Assembly: GCF_030272615.1 (NCBI RefSeq)
Contig: NC_081408.1
Location: 311,133,118-311,197,117 of the forward strand
DNA from: Cryptomeria japonica
Taxonomy: Eukaryota; Streptophyta; Pinopsida; Cupressales; Cupressaceae
Length of the DNA stretch: 64,000 bases
Direction of reading: 5' to 3'
The translations under genes were made by a program, and so were the position numbers. Below are positions 47,343 through 59,877 of this stretch, piece by piece. How positions within the stretch are numbered: the stretch's first letter is position 1; every line of letters starts with the position of its first letter. The notes beneath the pieces are model-generated. The model was not told the origin of the DNA and did no database searches. It saw nothing but the letters and a program-made list of their open reading frames with translations.

Positions 47343-48900
47343 TGGGGGTAGGACTCCAAGTTGCTCTTTGAGATACTCAAATGTTTCCTTAGGCAAGGGC
47401 TTTGTAAAAATATCTGCAATCTTCTCTTTAGTATTCACATAAACCAATTTCACTTCTTTTTCTTAAACATTCTCCTTTAGAAAGTTCAATTTGATAGAAA
47501 CATGTTTAGTTTTAGAGTGAAGTATTGGGTTCTTTGATATATCAATTCTTGTTGTATTGTCACAGTAAATAGTTATAGGTTCTTTGCAATTTACCTTTAT
47601 GTCCTTCAACATTTTCTTGATCCATAATACATCTGTACAATTGGTTGCTACTACAACATATTCTAATTCTGTTGTTGATAGACTTGTACAACTCTATTTC
47701 TTGCTCAACCATGAAATTAGTCTACTGCCAAGAAAAAATGCTCTGCTAGTGGTGCTTTTCCTGTCATCCACATCTCCTACCCAGTTAACATCTATGTATG
47801 CACATAAGTTAAAATTTTCATCTCTAAGATACCATAAACCAAGATTTGTAGTGTCTTGTAGGTACCGAAATATCCTTTTCACTACTGATTCGTGATTTTC
47901 TTTAGGATTACTCTAAAATCTTGAAACAATACATACTGCATTCATAATATCAGGTCTTGTTTGTGTCAAATACAATAAACCTCCTATCATAGATTTGTAT
48001 CTAGTCGGATTAACAGGTGTTGATTCATCCTTCAAAGATAATTTATCATTTGTAGTCATAGGTGTGCTTACCGGTTTACAATTTTCCATGCCAAATTTCT
48101 TTAGTAATTCCTTCAAGTACTTAGATTGACATAGGAATATACCTTTATCAGTCTGTGAAATCGGCAATCCTAAAAAGAATTTTATCTCTCCAATCATAGA
48201 CATTTCAAATTCTTGCTGTATTTTGTTAGAAAAGTCTTTACACAAACCATCTTCTCCTCCAAAGATTATTTCATCAACAAAAACGTCAATAACCAAATTT
48301 CATCAATAGTCATTTTGTAGTATAGATTGTTGTTAGCATTGCCTTTACTATAACCAATCTTCAAAATATATTTGTCCAATCTAGCATACCAAGCTCTAGG
48401 AGCTTTTTTCAATCCATATAAAGCTTTCCTTAACCTACAAACCATGTCTTTGCTATCTATTAAAGAAAATCCATCAGGTTGCTCAATGTAAACTTCTTCT
48501 TCAAGATCTCCATTCAAAAATGCACATTTATCATCCATTTGATATACTTTAAAGTTCTTGTGTGATGCAAAGGCTAATAAAAGTCTTACTGCCTCAATTA
48601 TAGCTACCGATGCAAAGGTTTCATTGTAATCAATTCCTTCTTTATGTGAATATCCCTTATACACTAATCTTGCTTTGTTTCTAATTACCATGCCATCTTC
48701 ATTAAGTTTATTTCTGAAAACCCATTTAGTTCCAATTATATTTTTGTCTTTAGGCCAAGGAACTAATGACCAAGTGTTATTCCTTTCAATTTGTTCTAAT
48801 TCATCTTCCATAGCTTTAATCCAATATTTATCTTCACATGCCTCATTAATTGATGTAGGTTCAATTTGAGAAATAAGACATACCTCCTCATTTGCCAATT
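47343..48900 (-). pseudogene. E reverse transcriptase and RNase H
   Basis: RT motifs run NIIGTKWVFRNKLNEDGMV, FKVYQMDDKCAFLNGDLEEE and LYGLKKAPRAWYARLD, then a frameshift near 48290. The active site is DVFVDEIIFGGED, with the second Asp of the usual VDD changed to Glu. RNase H has CAYIDVNWVGDVDDRKST (47694-47882), with the first Asp position altered compared with YTDADW. The conserved tail ending ADIFTKPLP lies near 47390, and the stop is close to 47343. Confidence 0.9.
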
Positions 48901-50041
48901 TTCCTCTAGTCATAACTCCTTGAAATTTGTTTCCAATTAGTTGATCTTTAGAATGATTCAATCTTACATACTGGGGTGTTTTTACTTGCTGCTCTTCTTC
49001 AGTGACTATTGAATCTCTAGATGATGCCGGTGTAACTAGATCACCATTCTGTACTGGTGTACTCATAATAGGCTCATTTGTGATTATCTCTATTGCCGGT
49101 TCAGAGTCTGTGTACCTTGAATTTCCTCTAAATTGTTCATCAATCTTTACATTTGCACTCTCAACAATTTTCTGCAATCTCTTGTTAAAACATCTATATG
49201 CCTTGCTTTTAGATGAATAACCAAGAAATATTCCTTCATCACTTCTACGATCAAATTTGCCAATATACTCATCTCTTCTAATATAACATTTACTTCCAAA
49301 TATTCTAAAATATTTAAGAGTAGGAGTATTACCAAACCATAGTTCATGTGGGGTCTTACCAGTTTCTCCTCTGATGTGAACTGTGTTGAATGTATAAATA
49401 GTTGTATTGATAGCTTCTCTCCAATATATATGAGGTAGATTTGCTTCTAATATCATACTTTTGGCTGTATCCAAGATAGTTCTATTTTTCCTTTCCACAA
49501 CTCCATTCTATTGGGGTGTCTGAGGTGCTGATAACTATCTTATAATCCCATTCACTTCATAGAATGTATTAAATTCCTTAGATGTGAATTCACCTCCTTG
49601 ATCTGATCTCAAACATTTGATTTTCTTGCCAGTTTCATTTTCTACCATCACCTTGAATAGTTTGAATTTCCCAAATGCTTCAGTTTTTTCTCTAAGAAAA
49701 GTAACCCAACACATTCTAGAATAGTCATCAATGATTAGCATAAAATATCTATCTCCTTGTATACTTCTAGTTCTTTCTGGACCATATAAATAATTATGAA
49801 TTAAATCAAGAACATTGTTAGACTTCTCCAGGATACTTTTTAAAGTTGCTCTGATTTGCTTTCCAAATTGACATTTCTTACATACCGGATTGTGAGGTTT
49901 AACAATCTTAGGTAGATCTCTAACTGCCTTAGTAGTACCGATTTTCACAATGCAATCAAAATTTACATGACAAAGTCTCTTATGCCATAACCAACTTTCA
50001 TCAATATGTGCAATCAAACATGCTTTCTCATTATTGTTCAA
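48901..50041 (-). pseudogene. E integrase
   Basis: The finger is WLWHKRLCHVNFDC and CKKCQFGKQ. In the core, the first catalytic Asp is lost: the usual HxDLCGP reads HNYLYGP. The second is present (RSDQGGEF). The third lies in MERKNRT at 49498. Downstream KTPHELWFGNTPTLKYF and FLGYSSKSKAY are the conserved C-terminal segments. A stop and shift separate 49535 and 49498. Confidence 0.9.
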
Positions 50042-50290
50042 ATGAAAGATATTACTTCTAGTCTAATTACCGATTGCAATTTCCAAACCAGTTATGTTTA
50101 AGATTTTGCATTTACCATTCTTGAATTATAACTGAAATCCTTTCTCAACTAATTGACCACTACTCAAAATATTATGCTTCAAAGCTTCAACATAGTAAAC
50201 ATTATCAGTATTGTGCTTACCATCAAAAGATATAGTGCCTTTTCCTTTGATCAAGCTAGCTTTATCATCTCCAAATCTTACTAGACCTCC

Positions 50291-51490
50291 ATTGTAATCT
50301 TAAAAGGTTAAGAATTTACTCTTATCTCTAGTCATATGATGTGAACATCCCGAATCAATAATCCATTCATCCTTATCTTCAACTTTAGCTACCAGGGCAT
50401 GCTCTACTAGTTGAACAGTAGGTGCCAGTTGATCGTCGGTTATAGCAACAAAAGCCCATCCATTGTTTGTCGGATCTTCATCAGAATCATCAGTAACTCC
50501 TTCATCAGCATAATAACAAGATTTGTCTCTATTCATCTTAAACTTGTATTTCTGATAGTCAGGGTTAGGCTTATATGTTTTTTTAGCTTCTCCTCTTAAT
50601 CTTGCATGTCTATCAGGACATCTAGAAGCCATATGACCAATCGTATTATAGTTAAAACATTTAAAGGGTTCTTTACCTTCATACTTACTTCCAATTGGAC
50701 CTTTAGTCATTTTCCTTGCAAATAGTGCTTCAAGTTCTTCAAGTTCTTCATTTTCTCTCCTGCTTTCTTCAAGTTATCTTGCATAGAAGGCTTTCCAATC
50801 AGATTTATCATGTGATGATGATGATGTTGTAGTTGATGATGATGCTTTGAAAGCTAGATCTGTCTTGATAGTAGTAATAGGACCAAATTCCTCAAGCTCA
50901 AAAGATGAAAGTTTTCCAACCAAAGTGTCTCTAGATACTGATGCATTAGGCATTGTTCTTAATTCATTTATAGCAGTAACTTTCATTTTATATGCTGGTG
51001 GGAAAGCTCTTAAAAGTTTAGAAATAATCTCATCTTCACTTAAGGTTCCTCCACAACATTGTATACCCAAAACAATTTCATTTACTCTTTCCATAAAAGT
51101 AGAAATTCTTTCATCTTCTTCCATTTTTAGACTTTCATACCTGACCCAGAAGCATTAAAGTTTTGCAATTTTGACTGTGGAATCTCCTTCATTCAATGTT
51201 TCCAATTTGTCCCAAATAGCTTTAGAAGTAGATCTATCTGACAATCCCATGACTTGCTGATCTGATAATGCGCTCAAAACTACTTCTCTTGCTTTGCAAT
51301 CATTTTCCTCATCTTTAGCCAAGTTAGGTGGAATAGGTTGACCTTGAGTAGGAGCAATATAGCCCTTCTTTGTAACATCCCATATGTCCTTTCCAATGCA
51401 ATTCAAGTGTGTTTCCATCCTGATCTTCCCTATGCCATAGTTAGTTCCATCAAATTTTAGACTGTCCTTCCTAAAATAGTTTCAAGACAT
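50291..51490 (-). pseudogene. E gag and protease
   Basis: The start is a Met at 51490, about 57 bases after the LTR, with an early TGA. The UBN2-type gag body includes METHLNCIGKDIWDVTKKGY, TSKAIWDKLETL and ISKLLRAFPPAYKMKV. The knuckle CFNYNTIGHMASRC has its second Cys changed to Tyr. The protease loop WIIDSGCSHHMT is intact. Frames break at 51155, 50774 and 50300. Confidence 0.9.
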
Positions 51491-51531
51491 TTGATCTCCT
51501 CAAGCTGTTAAACTTCTGCAAAAAGAGGACT

Positions 51532-51546
51532 AGGCTATGATACCAA
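51532..51546 (-). other. E primer-binding site (initiator tRNA-Met type)
   Basis: The minus strand reads TTGGTATCATAGCCTA after the LTR end CCTAACA. It has one change from the usual TGGTATCAGAGCC. Confidence 0.85.
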
Positions 51547-51547
51547 T

Positions 51548-52606
51548 TGTTAGGTCCCAGAGACAACTAAGAGGGGGGGCGAATAATTTTTCCAATAAAT
51601 TAAACTAAAATTAACTTAACCAAAACTTGATGCTTGATACTGGTAAACCAAACTTTATGTCGGTAGATAGTCTTAATAGTTAATTGCAGTACCGGTAAAG
51701 ATTAATGCATGAAACATAAAGACAATAACATCCACAACACATAACACAATTATTTGTATGTGGAAACCTGATAAGGGGAAAAACCACGGTGGGAAGCCTT
51801 ACCCACAATCAAATGATACTACTACAGATAGTATGTGTTTACAATATGGATTCTACAAATGCAGAAAGGCCAGCTGCCTAGAGCTCACTGCTCAAACACA
51901 AAATGAGTCACACTAACTACAATTGGATGATTAAATCTAATGGTAATGTACTACATAAAATAGCATCTCCATATGCTAGATTTAGTATTGGTGTAGTTCT
52001 GATTGCCTTCACAAAATCCTTCCTTCAACCTTCAAATGATGTATGCGTGTATATCTCTCCTTATTTTGACATATACCTTATTGCAATCTTTTTCACAATC
52101 ACAATCCCATCTCCATCCGATCTTACAAATAAGATCTTACATATATACCATAACCTAAGACCAATTGAATAGGTCGGCTCACTAAAAGATATTACAATAA
52201 AATCAATTATAAAAAAATCAATATCTAATGCATGATGTCGACTCAATACATTTACAATACTAATAAATCATCTCCATAACATGTTGTGTTGATCTAGAAT
52301 AGATATGTATGTTAGTGCTTATCCTAAACCTATTTGCCGGTAACAACAAATATGCAAACCCGAATAAACAATTAACCAAATCACCAAAACCAAGTGATCG
52401 AATAATGTTTTCGACATAACCAAATAGTCTCAAAGTCATTACAAGTGCTGGTGAACAACATAATCTACCGGTGAACCAAATACCAGTGACTTTGCATAAG
52501 TCTTTGACTTGTCGGTGAACATAACCAAAATCTCCAAGTGCTGATAAGTGTTGACAAGTATTGACATCAATGACAAAACCATATCAGCATATCCAAAATA
52601 CCAATA
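51548..52606 (-). repeat. 5' LTR of E
   Basis: This 1059-bp LTR ends on the minus strand with GGGACCTAACA next to the primer site. Its outer end is degraded (TATTGGTATTTTGG) compared with the 3' copy and is followed by the duplication GTTAA (52607-52611). Confidence 0.93.
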
Positions 52607-52611
52607 GTTAA

Positions 52612-53380
52612 AATATTTGTGAGGTAATTTTTGTTTGTAATTACTGGATCCTCTTTTAAGGTTCCTTACAAAGTTTTCTACCACTGTGTCCGATTCTTCA
52701 CTAGATTCTGCATGAGTAATTTTTTCCTTACCCTTTTTGATGAAGTTGAAAGCAACCTCTTTCTTTGAAGTTCCTTCACCAGTTGTTCTCATCTCATAAG
52801 CTATTAGGGACCCAAATAACTCATCCATTGAAAATGTTTTTAGATCCTTGGCTTCTTCTATTGCAGAGACCTTTGTGTCATACTTAGATGTGAGTGATCT
52901 AAGTATCTTTTTGACAATCACTTCATCAGCTATATCTTCTCCAAGTCCTCTAATGGTGTTCATTGTTTCATCAATTCTGTGAGGATAATCAACAATATTC
53001 TCTTCATCTTTCATCTCCAAGCCTTCAAGATGACCTCTTAGTGTTTGTAGTTTAGCCTCCTTGACCTTGAAATCTCCTTCAAACAATATTTTAAACTTAT
53101 CCCAAGTTTCCTTGGTGGATGAGCAGTGCATGACCTTAACAAACTCATTATTAGATAGACCACTGAGAATAGCATGCTTGGCCTTGGAATTGTTTTCATA
53201 CTCCTTCTTAGAATCTGGATCTAAATGAGGATTATTAGGGATAGTATACCCATTGTTCACAGACATCCATATATCAAAACCTAGGGAGGATAGATAGGTT
53301 TCCATTCTTCTGCTCTAGAAGGCATAGTTGGTACCATCAAACATGGGAGCTTTGGAGGAGGAGGACTCATTCCTTTCCAT
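52612..53380 (-). pseudogene. D gag, N-terminal part
   Basis: I place the start at a Met at 53380, 75 bases after the primer site; it is in phase with the long open frame starting 53305, with one TAG between them. The sequence is a copia gag: METYLSSLGFDIWMSV, SSTKETWDKFKILFEG, LRSLTSKYDTKVSAIEE, ending at KLPHKYFN in the first zinc knuckle, where E was inserted. Bases 52439-52611 of the open frame are E LTR and a target duplication, not gag. Confidence 0.9.
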
Positions 53381-53440
53381 TGTGTTCTTAAACTAGAATC
53401 TACCCAATCTAGAGAAAGCTTTAAAAAATAGGGACCCTAA

Positions 53441-53455
53441 TGCTCTAATACCAAT
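53441..53455 (-). other. D primer-binding site (initiator tRNA-Met type)
   Basis: The minus strand reads TTGGTATTAGAGCATT beside the LTR end GTGCTCTACA. This sets the 5' LTR edge at 53456. Confidence 0.87.
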
Positions 53456-53714
53456 TGTAGAGCACAAGATATCACTGAGAGGGGGGGCTAAATTAGTGAT
53501 TATAAAAAATTTCAAACAATGTGTGCAACTGGTAGGATAATGGAAGCACTAACAAGAAATCACACATAAGAGCACATCCCATAGCACCAAATATACAAGG
53601 AAAACCCAATGTGGGAAAAATATCGATGAGAAATTTTTTTGGAGATCTACTGCTCCAATCCAACCTCACAGTGAAATAATAGTTTTACAATATTTAGGGC
53701 ACCAACCCAAGGAG
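53456..53714 (-). repeat. 5' LTR of D, inner part
   Basis: TGTAGAGCACAAGATATCAC on the plus strand begins this LTR end, which matches 35186 onwards. It is cut at 53714 by F and resumes at 62512. The F duplication AGGAG is at 53710-53714. Confidence 0.9.
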
Positions 53715-55249
53715 TGATAGTTTAGATACTAAATGTAAGTACACATCCAATAGCCAACAAGATGAGAGGGGGGGGTGAATCATACAAACTTAATCTTCCA
53801 TAAAAACATCAGATTCAACCTTGGTAACATATACTTTAGTAATATAACCAAAACTGTTAAACATGCAAACTCAAAAGCATATAAACATCATAAACCTCAT
53901 AACACCAGATTTAACGTGGAAACCCAAATAGGGAAAAACCATTGTGGGATTTTGGACCCACTAAGAAATATACTCTTCTAGAGTATGCTCAGTTAAAAGC
54001 AAATCCTATTAAAGATTACAAACACATTGCTAGATGTGACCCGGTTAAGGGATTTCCCTCAGATCTGTTAGGATCTTCACCTTGTTAGAAGTGACCTTGT
54101 TAAAGGATTTCAAACACTCAATTAGAATGTCACCTTGCTAGAGGGTTTTACAAATAGGACTATTAAGTCCACTCAGTTAAGAGATTTTCTGTCACTTTCA
54201 CAAAATAACAGTAATAAAAATCTATCTGCAACTTCAAATCTAAAATGCTAAAGCATATTGTTATTTGTTCAATACAATGTAGACATAGAACTAATCTTGT
54301 CCATCTGCTGGGCTTCTATACTCTATTATTCAAACAGGTCTTCAAGCTTCAGTGCTCGGTAATCACTATGTAGCATCCCTGTGCATACACTTGCCATCAT
54401 ACATTGTTTATCAATAGTTCCCTATTTATAAACAATTAGCTAACTGCTTAATCTCCTTGATCACTTTTCCCATGATCAATCATAGCCATCAGATCTTCAA
54501 TCTTGTCCAGGTTCTATGCATCTTTCAATCTGAAAATGTTTTAGCCTGCCTTGGAACTTGCATACCTTTCTTGGAACTTGTGCTAGGGTCTTGCGGTTCA
54601 ATCTGAACTGTAGATCTTCATGCCGACTTTCCTTTGTCATAGATTTATTAACAAACTATATTTACGGCATACCAATCATTTAATCAATTCCATCTCATCA
54701 GCTTCCTTCATTAAATAACGCATGTAAACATTTAATGCATTCTATTACAGCTCGGTTACAACTCGGTAAATACTAAACTTTACTCGGTAGACATTTCGCC
54801 TTCATTAACTAATAGCAATAACCTTAGGGTTTACCGACTAGGTTCTTTAGGGTTTACTGACTAGGTTCTTTGCTTGATAACATAGTATAGTATTAACCTT
54901 ACAATTTTAAACATATGTATGATGTTAATACAATCTAAACATCATGATCTCATCATTGTCTGACTTGGTAATAGTTGTCCATTGAATACCTTATTCATCC
55001 TCTTATTCATCATAATCTTTCCTATGTCTTTTACTGACATCTTTATATTCTTCAAATCATACTTCTCAAGATATGGCAACATCATACTGAATTAGAAAAT
55101 CAATTTCTTGACATCAATGACAAAATAATAATATTAAGATAGTAAACATTCTTAATCATTTATATCCATAATCATCAACAACCTTCTCAATATCCTTTAT
55201 TTAAATGTCAACAATCCTTCATTGTTTGTTATAATGCCAAATGCCAACA
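53715..55249 (-). repeat. 3' LTR of F
   Basis: This 1535-bp LTR begins TGATAGTTTAGATACTAAATG on the plus strand and ends ATGCCAACA, which is TGTTGGCAT as the minus-strand start. It is non-coding. It contains TGTTAGGA/GTTAAGGGATT-type short repeats at about 53980-54190. Confidence 0.93.
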
Positions 55250-55643
55250 ATCTCCCCCTTTGGCATTGATGGAAAAACCAATTGATTTGACCTTACAAGA
55301 TTCAGATTGCTATGATTCTGAAATGCTAAAATGCTCTCCTGCTGTCAACAGACTTCTCCCCCATACTTTAGACTTCTCCTCTTTCTCAGTTTTCTCCCCC
55401 TTTGACAACAATGCCAAAAAGTAAAGAACTAAAACATAATTTTTTCTGTATGAAGTGAATTCTTGTTGTAATGTGTCAATTTAGTCTTGATCAGAGCATT
55501 TTGTATTCAATTCTTGTTCCCTATATTGTTTCCTGTAATATTTCCTGTACACCTTTAGAAAATATCCTAAAGTGTGTAAATTAGAATCAACACCTAAAAG
55601 ATATTCGATAGAGCCATCGGATTGATGCTTTCACCAAACTCGG
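55250..55643 (-). other. F polypurine tract and 3' untranslated region
   Basis: The minus strand has AAAGGGGGAGAT next to the LTR (55250-55261). A second PPT-like motif (plus strand CTCCCCCTTTGACAACAATG) is at 55394-55413. No gene is seen. Confidence 0.8.
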
Positions 55644-57280
55644 TCAGTGAATAGAAGATAGGGGTAGGACCCCTAACTTACTTTTGAGATATTCAAAAGT
55701 GTCCCTTGATAGTGGCTTGGTGAAGACATCTACTATTTGTTCCTTTGTGCTAACATACTCCAACACCACTTTCTTCTCTAAGATAATGATATTTGATAGA
55801 GATGTGCTTTGTCTTAGAGTGCATAACAGAATTTTTTGAAATGTTAATGGCACTAGTATTGTCATAGAATATATTTACTGGCTCAGTAACTTTCTCATTT
55901 ATACCTTCCAATAGTTGTTTGATCCATGCAATGTTGGTACAATTCAATGTTGCAGCAATGTATTCAGCTTATGTTGTTGACTGTGAAACACATCCTTGTT
56001 TCTTGCTAAGCCAGCTCACTAGTCTTTCTCCTAAAAAGAAAGCTCCTCCACTTGTGCTTTTTCTGTCATCATTGTTACCTGCCCAATCAGCATCAGTATA
56101 AACTTTTAAATCAAAATCATTTCCTTTCTAATATACTAAGCCATAATCCTCAATGCCTTTCAAGTATCTAAAAATTCTTTTGATTGTTGTCATGTGTGTT
56201 TCCTTACGATCTACAGAGAATCTTGCAACTATACCTACTGCATATGCTATGTTTGGTCTACTGTGAACAACATATTGTAGTTTTCCAATCATGGATCGGT
56301 AAAGTGTCTCATCAACAGATGCAGATTCATCATTCTTTGATAATTTACAGTTGGTAGTCATAGGAGTACTTACTGGTTTTGAATCCTCCATTCCAAATTT
56401 CTTCAAGATTTCCTTTGTGTACTTGGATTGAGTAATGAAAATCTCATTTTTCATTTGCAGTATCTGTAAACCTATAAAATACTTTATCTCACCAATTAAA
56501 GACATCTCAAATTCTTTGCTCATTTCATTTCCAAAGTTCTTGCATAAAGAGTCATTTCCACAAAAATATAATATCATCAACAAATATGGCTAAGATCAGT
56601 ATTCCATTTTCATCATTCTTCATGTACATATTGTTGTTCTCACTTGTCCTTATAAAACCAATCTTAATCAAACAAGAGTTCAATCTTTCATACCATGCTC
56701 TAGGTGCTTGTTTCAAACCATATAAAGCTTTGTTCAATTTACATACCTGATCTTTATTCTTGTCTTCAACAAATCCTTCAGGTTGTTCAATAAAAACTTC
56801 TTCTTCTAATATTCCATTCAGAAATGCAGATTTGACATCCATTTGATATACTTTGAATTTTTTGAAAGCAGCATATGCCAACAATGTTCTTACTCCTTCA
56901 AGTCTAGAAATAGGTGCAAAAGTTTCACCATAATCAATTCCTTCTTCTTGAGCATAACCTTTGCAAACTAGTCTTGCTTTGTTTCGAATGACCTCTCCTT
57001 TTTCATTTAGCTAGTTTCTAAAAATCCACTTTGTACCGATTACATTTTTGTCCTTCAATCTTGGGATTAGTGTCCATGTGTCATTCTTCTTGATTTGATC
57101 AATCTCTTCTATCATAGCATTTATCCAATCTTCACTGTTAAATGCCTCTTTCACTATTCTCAGTTCAAATTCAGATATCAAACATGTGTTCTATCTCAGT
57201 TTGTTCCTTGTCATCACTGGATCATCGTTATCTCCTATAATCTGACTTGGTGCATGATGTCTTCTGACATACTTGGCTAA
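55644..57280 (-). pseudogene. F reverse transcriptase and RNase H
   Basis: RT contains [38 protein letters not shown] and the active site AIFVDDIIF (about 56585), after which a frameshift moves to the next block (EMSKEFEMSLIGEIKYF, SKPVSTPMTTNCKLS). RNase H follows with YTDADWAGNNDDRKST near 56090, then NIFYDNTSAINISKNS and VVDVFTKPLS-like residues ending at 55644. The catalytic FVDD pair and the YTDADW Asp are kept, but stops and shifts break the chain. Confidence 0.92.
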
Positions 57281-58400
57281 TACAGGCTTGGTAGGCTCTA
57301 TATGATCTTCTTCATCACTCGGCAACTGGATATTCTCTTCATTTTCTTCAATAGTCTTCTCGTTAAGACTTGTCAGTTGAACATAGACAAATTCATCATA
57401 GTCTTCTGGTTTCTTGGAATTTCCTTCATCATTTCTTTCTGCAAATTCATCAATTTTCACATTTGCACTTTCTACTATTTTGTTAGATGATTTGATCAGA
57501 CATTTAAATGTTTTTCTTCTAGAAGAATAACCTAGAAATGTTCCTTCTTCACTCTTCTGATCAAACTTTCCATTTCTATCATCTTTGTGAACATAGCATC
57601 TACTTCCAAAGATTTTAAAATAACTTACATTAGGTTTCTTATCATACTAGATTTCATATGGTGTCTTCAAAGTACCTTTCCTCAATTGTACTCGGTTCAG
57701 GGTGTAAACTGTTGTGCTTATTGCTTCTCTCCAAAATGTTTGTGGCACCTTCTTTTCAATAATCTGTGTTCTAGCACAATCTACAACAGATCTATTTCTT
57801 CTCTCAGCTATTCTATTCTATTGTGGAGTTCTCAGTGCAGAGACTTGTCTTTTAATACCATGATCATTGCAGAATAAGTTGAATTCATCAGATGTGAACT
57901 CTCCTCCTCTCTGATATAAGACATTTCAGTTGTCTTCTTGTTTCATTTTCAACTCTTGCCTTGTACCATTTAAACATTTGAAAAGCTTCTGATTTATCTT
58001 TTAAAAACATTACTAACATCATCCTTGAATAGTCATCCATAAATAATATGAAATATTTATCACCATAATAACTTTGAACTTTCATAGGACCACAAAGATC
58101 AGTGTGCACAAGATCTAAAAATCCCTTAGAAGTGTAAGACTTACTTGTAAAGCTTGATGTTGTCATCTTACCCATCTGGCATCCTCAGCACATAGTATTC
58201 TCAGGTTTTTCAAGACTTGGTAGACCTCTTACTCGGTGCTTCTTACTTATTTTGATCAGATTATCAAAATTTACATGACAAAACCTTTTATGCCATAAAC
58301 AGGTATCATCTTTCTTTGTATACAAACACTTGTTAAGAGTTGAGTCAAGGTGAAATGTATTACCTTTTGTTTGTGTCTCGGTAGTAGCTAACTTTCCATT
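57281..58400 (-). pseudogene. F integrase and linker
   Basis: The core starts FLDLVHTDLCGPMKVQ (first Asp kept). Around the second motif a frameshift garbles the usual RSDRGGEF (the frame ends ISERRRVHI at 57888). Conserved C-terminal pieces lie at about 57500-57660, and an acidic linker (57191-57460) precedes RT. The pre-integrase finger can be read near 58290-58180. Confidence 0.85.
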
Positions 58401-58427
58401 CTTGTCATGAACTTTGACAATTCCTTT

Positions 58428-59813
58428 CTAAAATTCTATTTGGTAACCTGTGTTGTTTAGCTGTGCTACACTGAACAAATTATATTTCAAACCTTCAACC
58501 CAATAAACATCATTACATTTAGCATTGTCAAGAAGTGTTATGGATCCTTTACCTCTTACCGGACATGGTGCATCATTACCAAATCTAACATAGCCTCTAT
58601 CATAATCTTCTAACATAACAAACTTGTGTTTATCTCCTATCATATGATGTGAGCATCCACTATCTATGATCCAAGAATCATTAGTGTTTATGTGAGATAT
58701 TAGGGATTTTTCTTCATACTTTTCTTCATCTGATCCATCTTTGATAGCCACATAAACTACTTCCTCTATATCAGTTTCATCTAATTTATCATCATTGGAT
58801 TCCTCATCGGCTATTAAGCATGTCTTTCTATCTCTTCTTCTGAAGTCTCACTGTCCTCTATAATAATTATCCTTTTGTCTTTCATCTTAGTAATCTTTCT
58901 TTTCAGTAGAGTCTTTTTTAGGATAGTTTGAAGCCATATGTCCTATCTTATCACAATTGAAACATTTCAAAGGTAGTTTTCCTTTATACTTACCTTTGCC
59001 TCTCGGTAACCTTTTGGCTAATAGTGCTTCAAACTCTTCTTGCTTTCTGATTTCCTCATACAATTTGTGTACTTCTTCCATGTTCTTACGAAATCTTTCA
59101 CTTGCTCCACTATGATCTTCTTCAGAGTACTTATACTTTCTTTCATTGTAATCATTAGATTCATCAAGATGAAAAGAACTAAATGTAGATTCAACTTTAT
59201 TTACCGAAGATCCATTGTTATCAAAGTTACTTAACTCAAGTGCATGTAGCTTACCAATAGTAGCATCTAAAGAAACTGGCATATTAGGTATAGACCTCAA
59301 TTCATTGATTGCAAAGACTCGGATTGCATAAGCTGGTAGAAGGGTTCGTAACAACTTACTTGTTATATCCTTTTCTTCAATAGTTCCACTTGCTCCTTTG
59401 ATTTGATTGACAATCTCCTTTAGTCTTGTACTATACTGAGTTATGTTCTCACCTTCATTCATCCTCATGGATTCAAGTTGTCCTCTTAGACTATCTACTT
59501 TTACTCTTTGAACATGTTCATCTCCTCTATACATAGATATGAGCTTATCCCACATTGCCTTTGCATCATTGCAACCTTCTAGATCATTAAACTCTAAGTC
59601 GCTCAATGCAGATGTTATTTCAATCATTCCTTGGATATGTTCTTGCTTTGCCTTTATCTCTTCCATTGTCAATGGATAGGTGCTCAGTGTGATGAAATCA
59701 TTCTCTAGATAATATACAACATATTCTCCAACTCCTGATAGATGCAACTTCATCCTTTTCTGCCATGTAGAGAAACTTGACTTGTTCAGCTTTGGTGCAT
59801 CCCTCTTATACAT
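58428..59813 (-). pseudogene. F gag and protease
   Basis: The start is a Met at 59813, about 65 bases after the LTR edge. The 308-codon gag frame (58887-59813) has NKSSFSTWQKRMKLHLSG, DAKAMWDKLISMYRG, LLRTLLPAYAIRV and a knuckle CFNCDKIGHMASNYP with the last Cys changed to Tyr. After a break, protease has SWIIDSGCSHHMI with D-S-G intact (58428-58751). This is the best-preserved gag in the window. Confidence 0.92.
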
Positions 59814-59861
59814 CTTTGGATCTTTAACTTAGGTGCCTTTAAACTTTTCTTCCGGAGTCCA

Positions 59862-59876
59862 AAACTCTAATACCAA
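59862..59876 (-). other. F primer-binding site (initiator tRNA-Met type)
   Basis: The minus strand reads TTGGTATTAGAGTTTT next to the LTR end. The first 11 bases match the initiator-Met site with one change; it fixes the LTR edge at 59878. Confidence 0.85.
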
Positions 59877-59877
59877 T

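Larger units (their letters stand above)
45930..52606 (-). mobile_element. Complete Ty1/copia element E
   Basis: This 6677-bp element is flanked by exact GTTAA duplications (45925-45929 and 52607-52611). It has two LTRs (45930-46991 and 51548-52606), an initiator-Met-type primer site, gag-protease, integrase, RT and RNase H on the minus strand, and a polypurine tract. It is inserted in a zinc knuckle of D's gag. In about the first 150 LTR bases compared by eye the two copies differ at roughly 14 positions, so E appears older than T. Confidence 0.96.

Noticed and set aside
52439-52611. C-terminal end of the open frame starting at 53305
   Set aside because: This part is E LTR and target duplication read in frame with D gag; it is not native protein.
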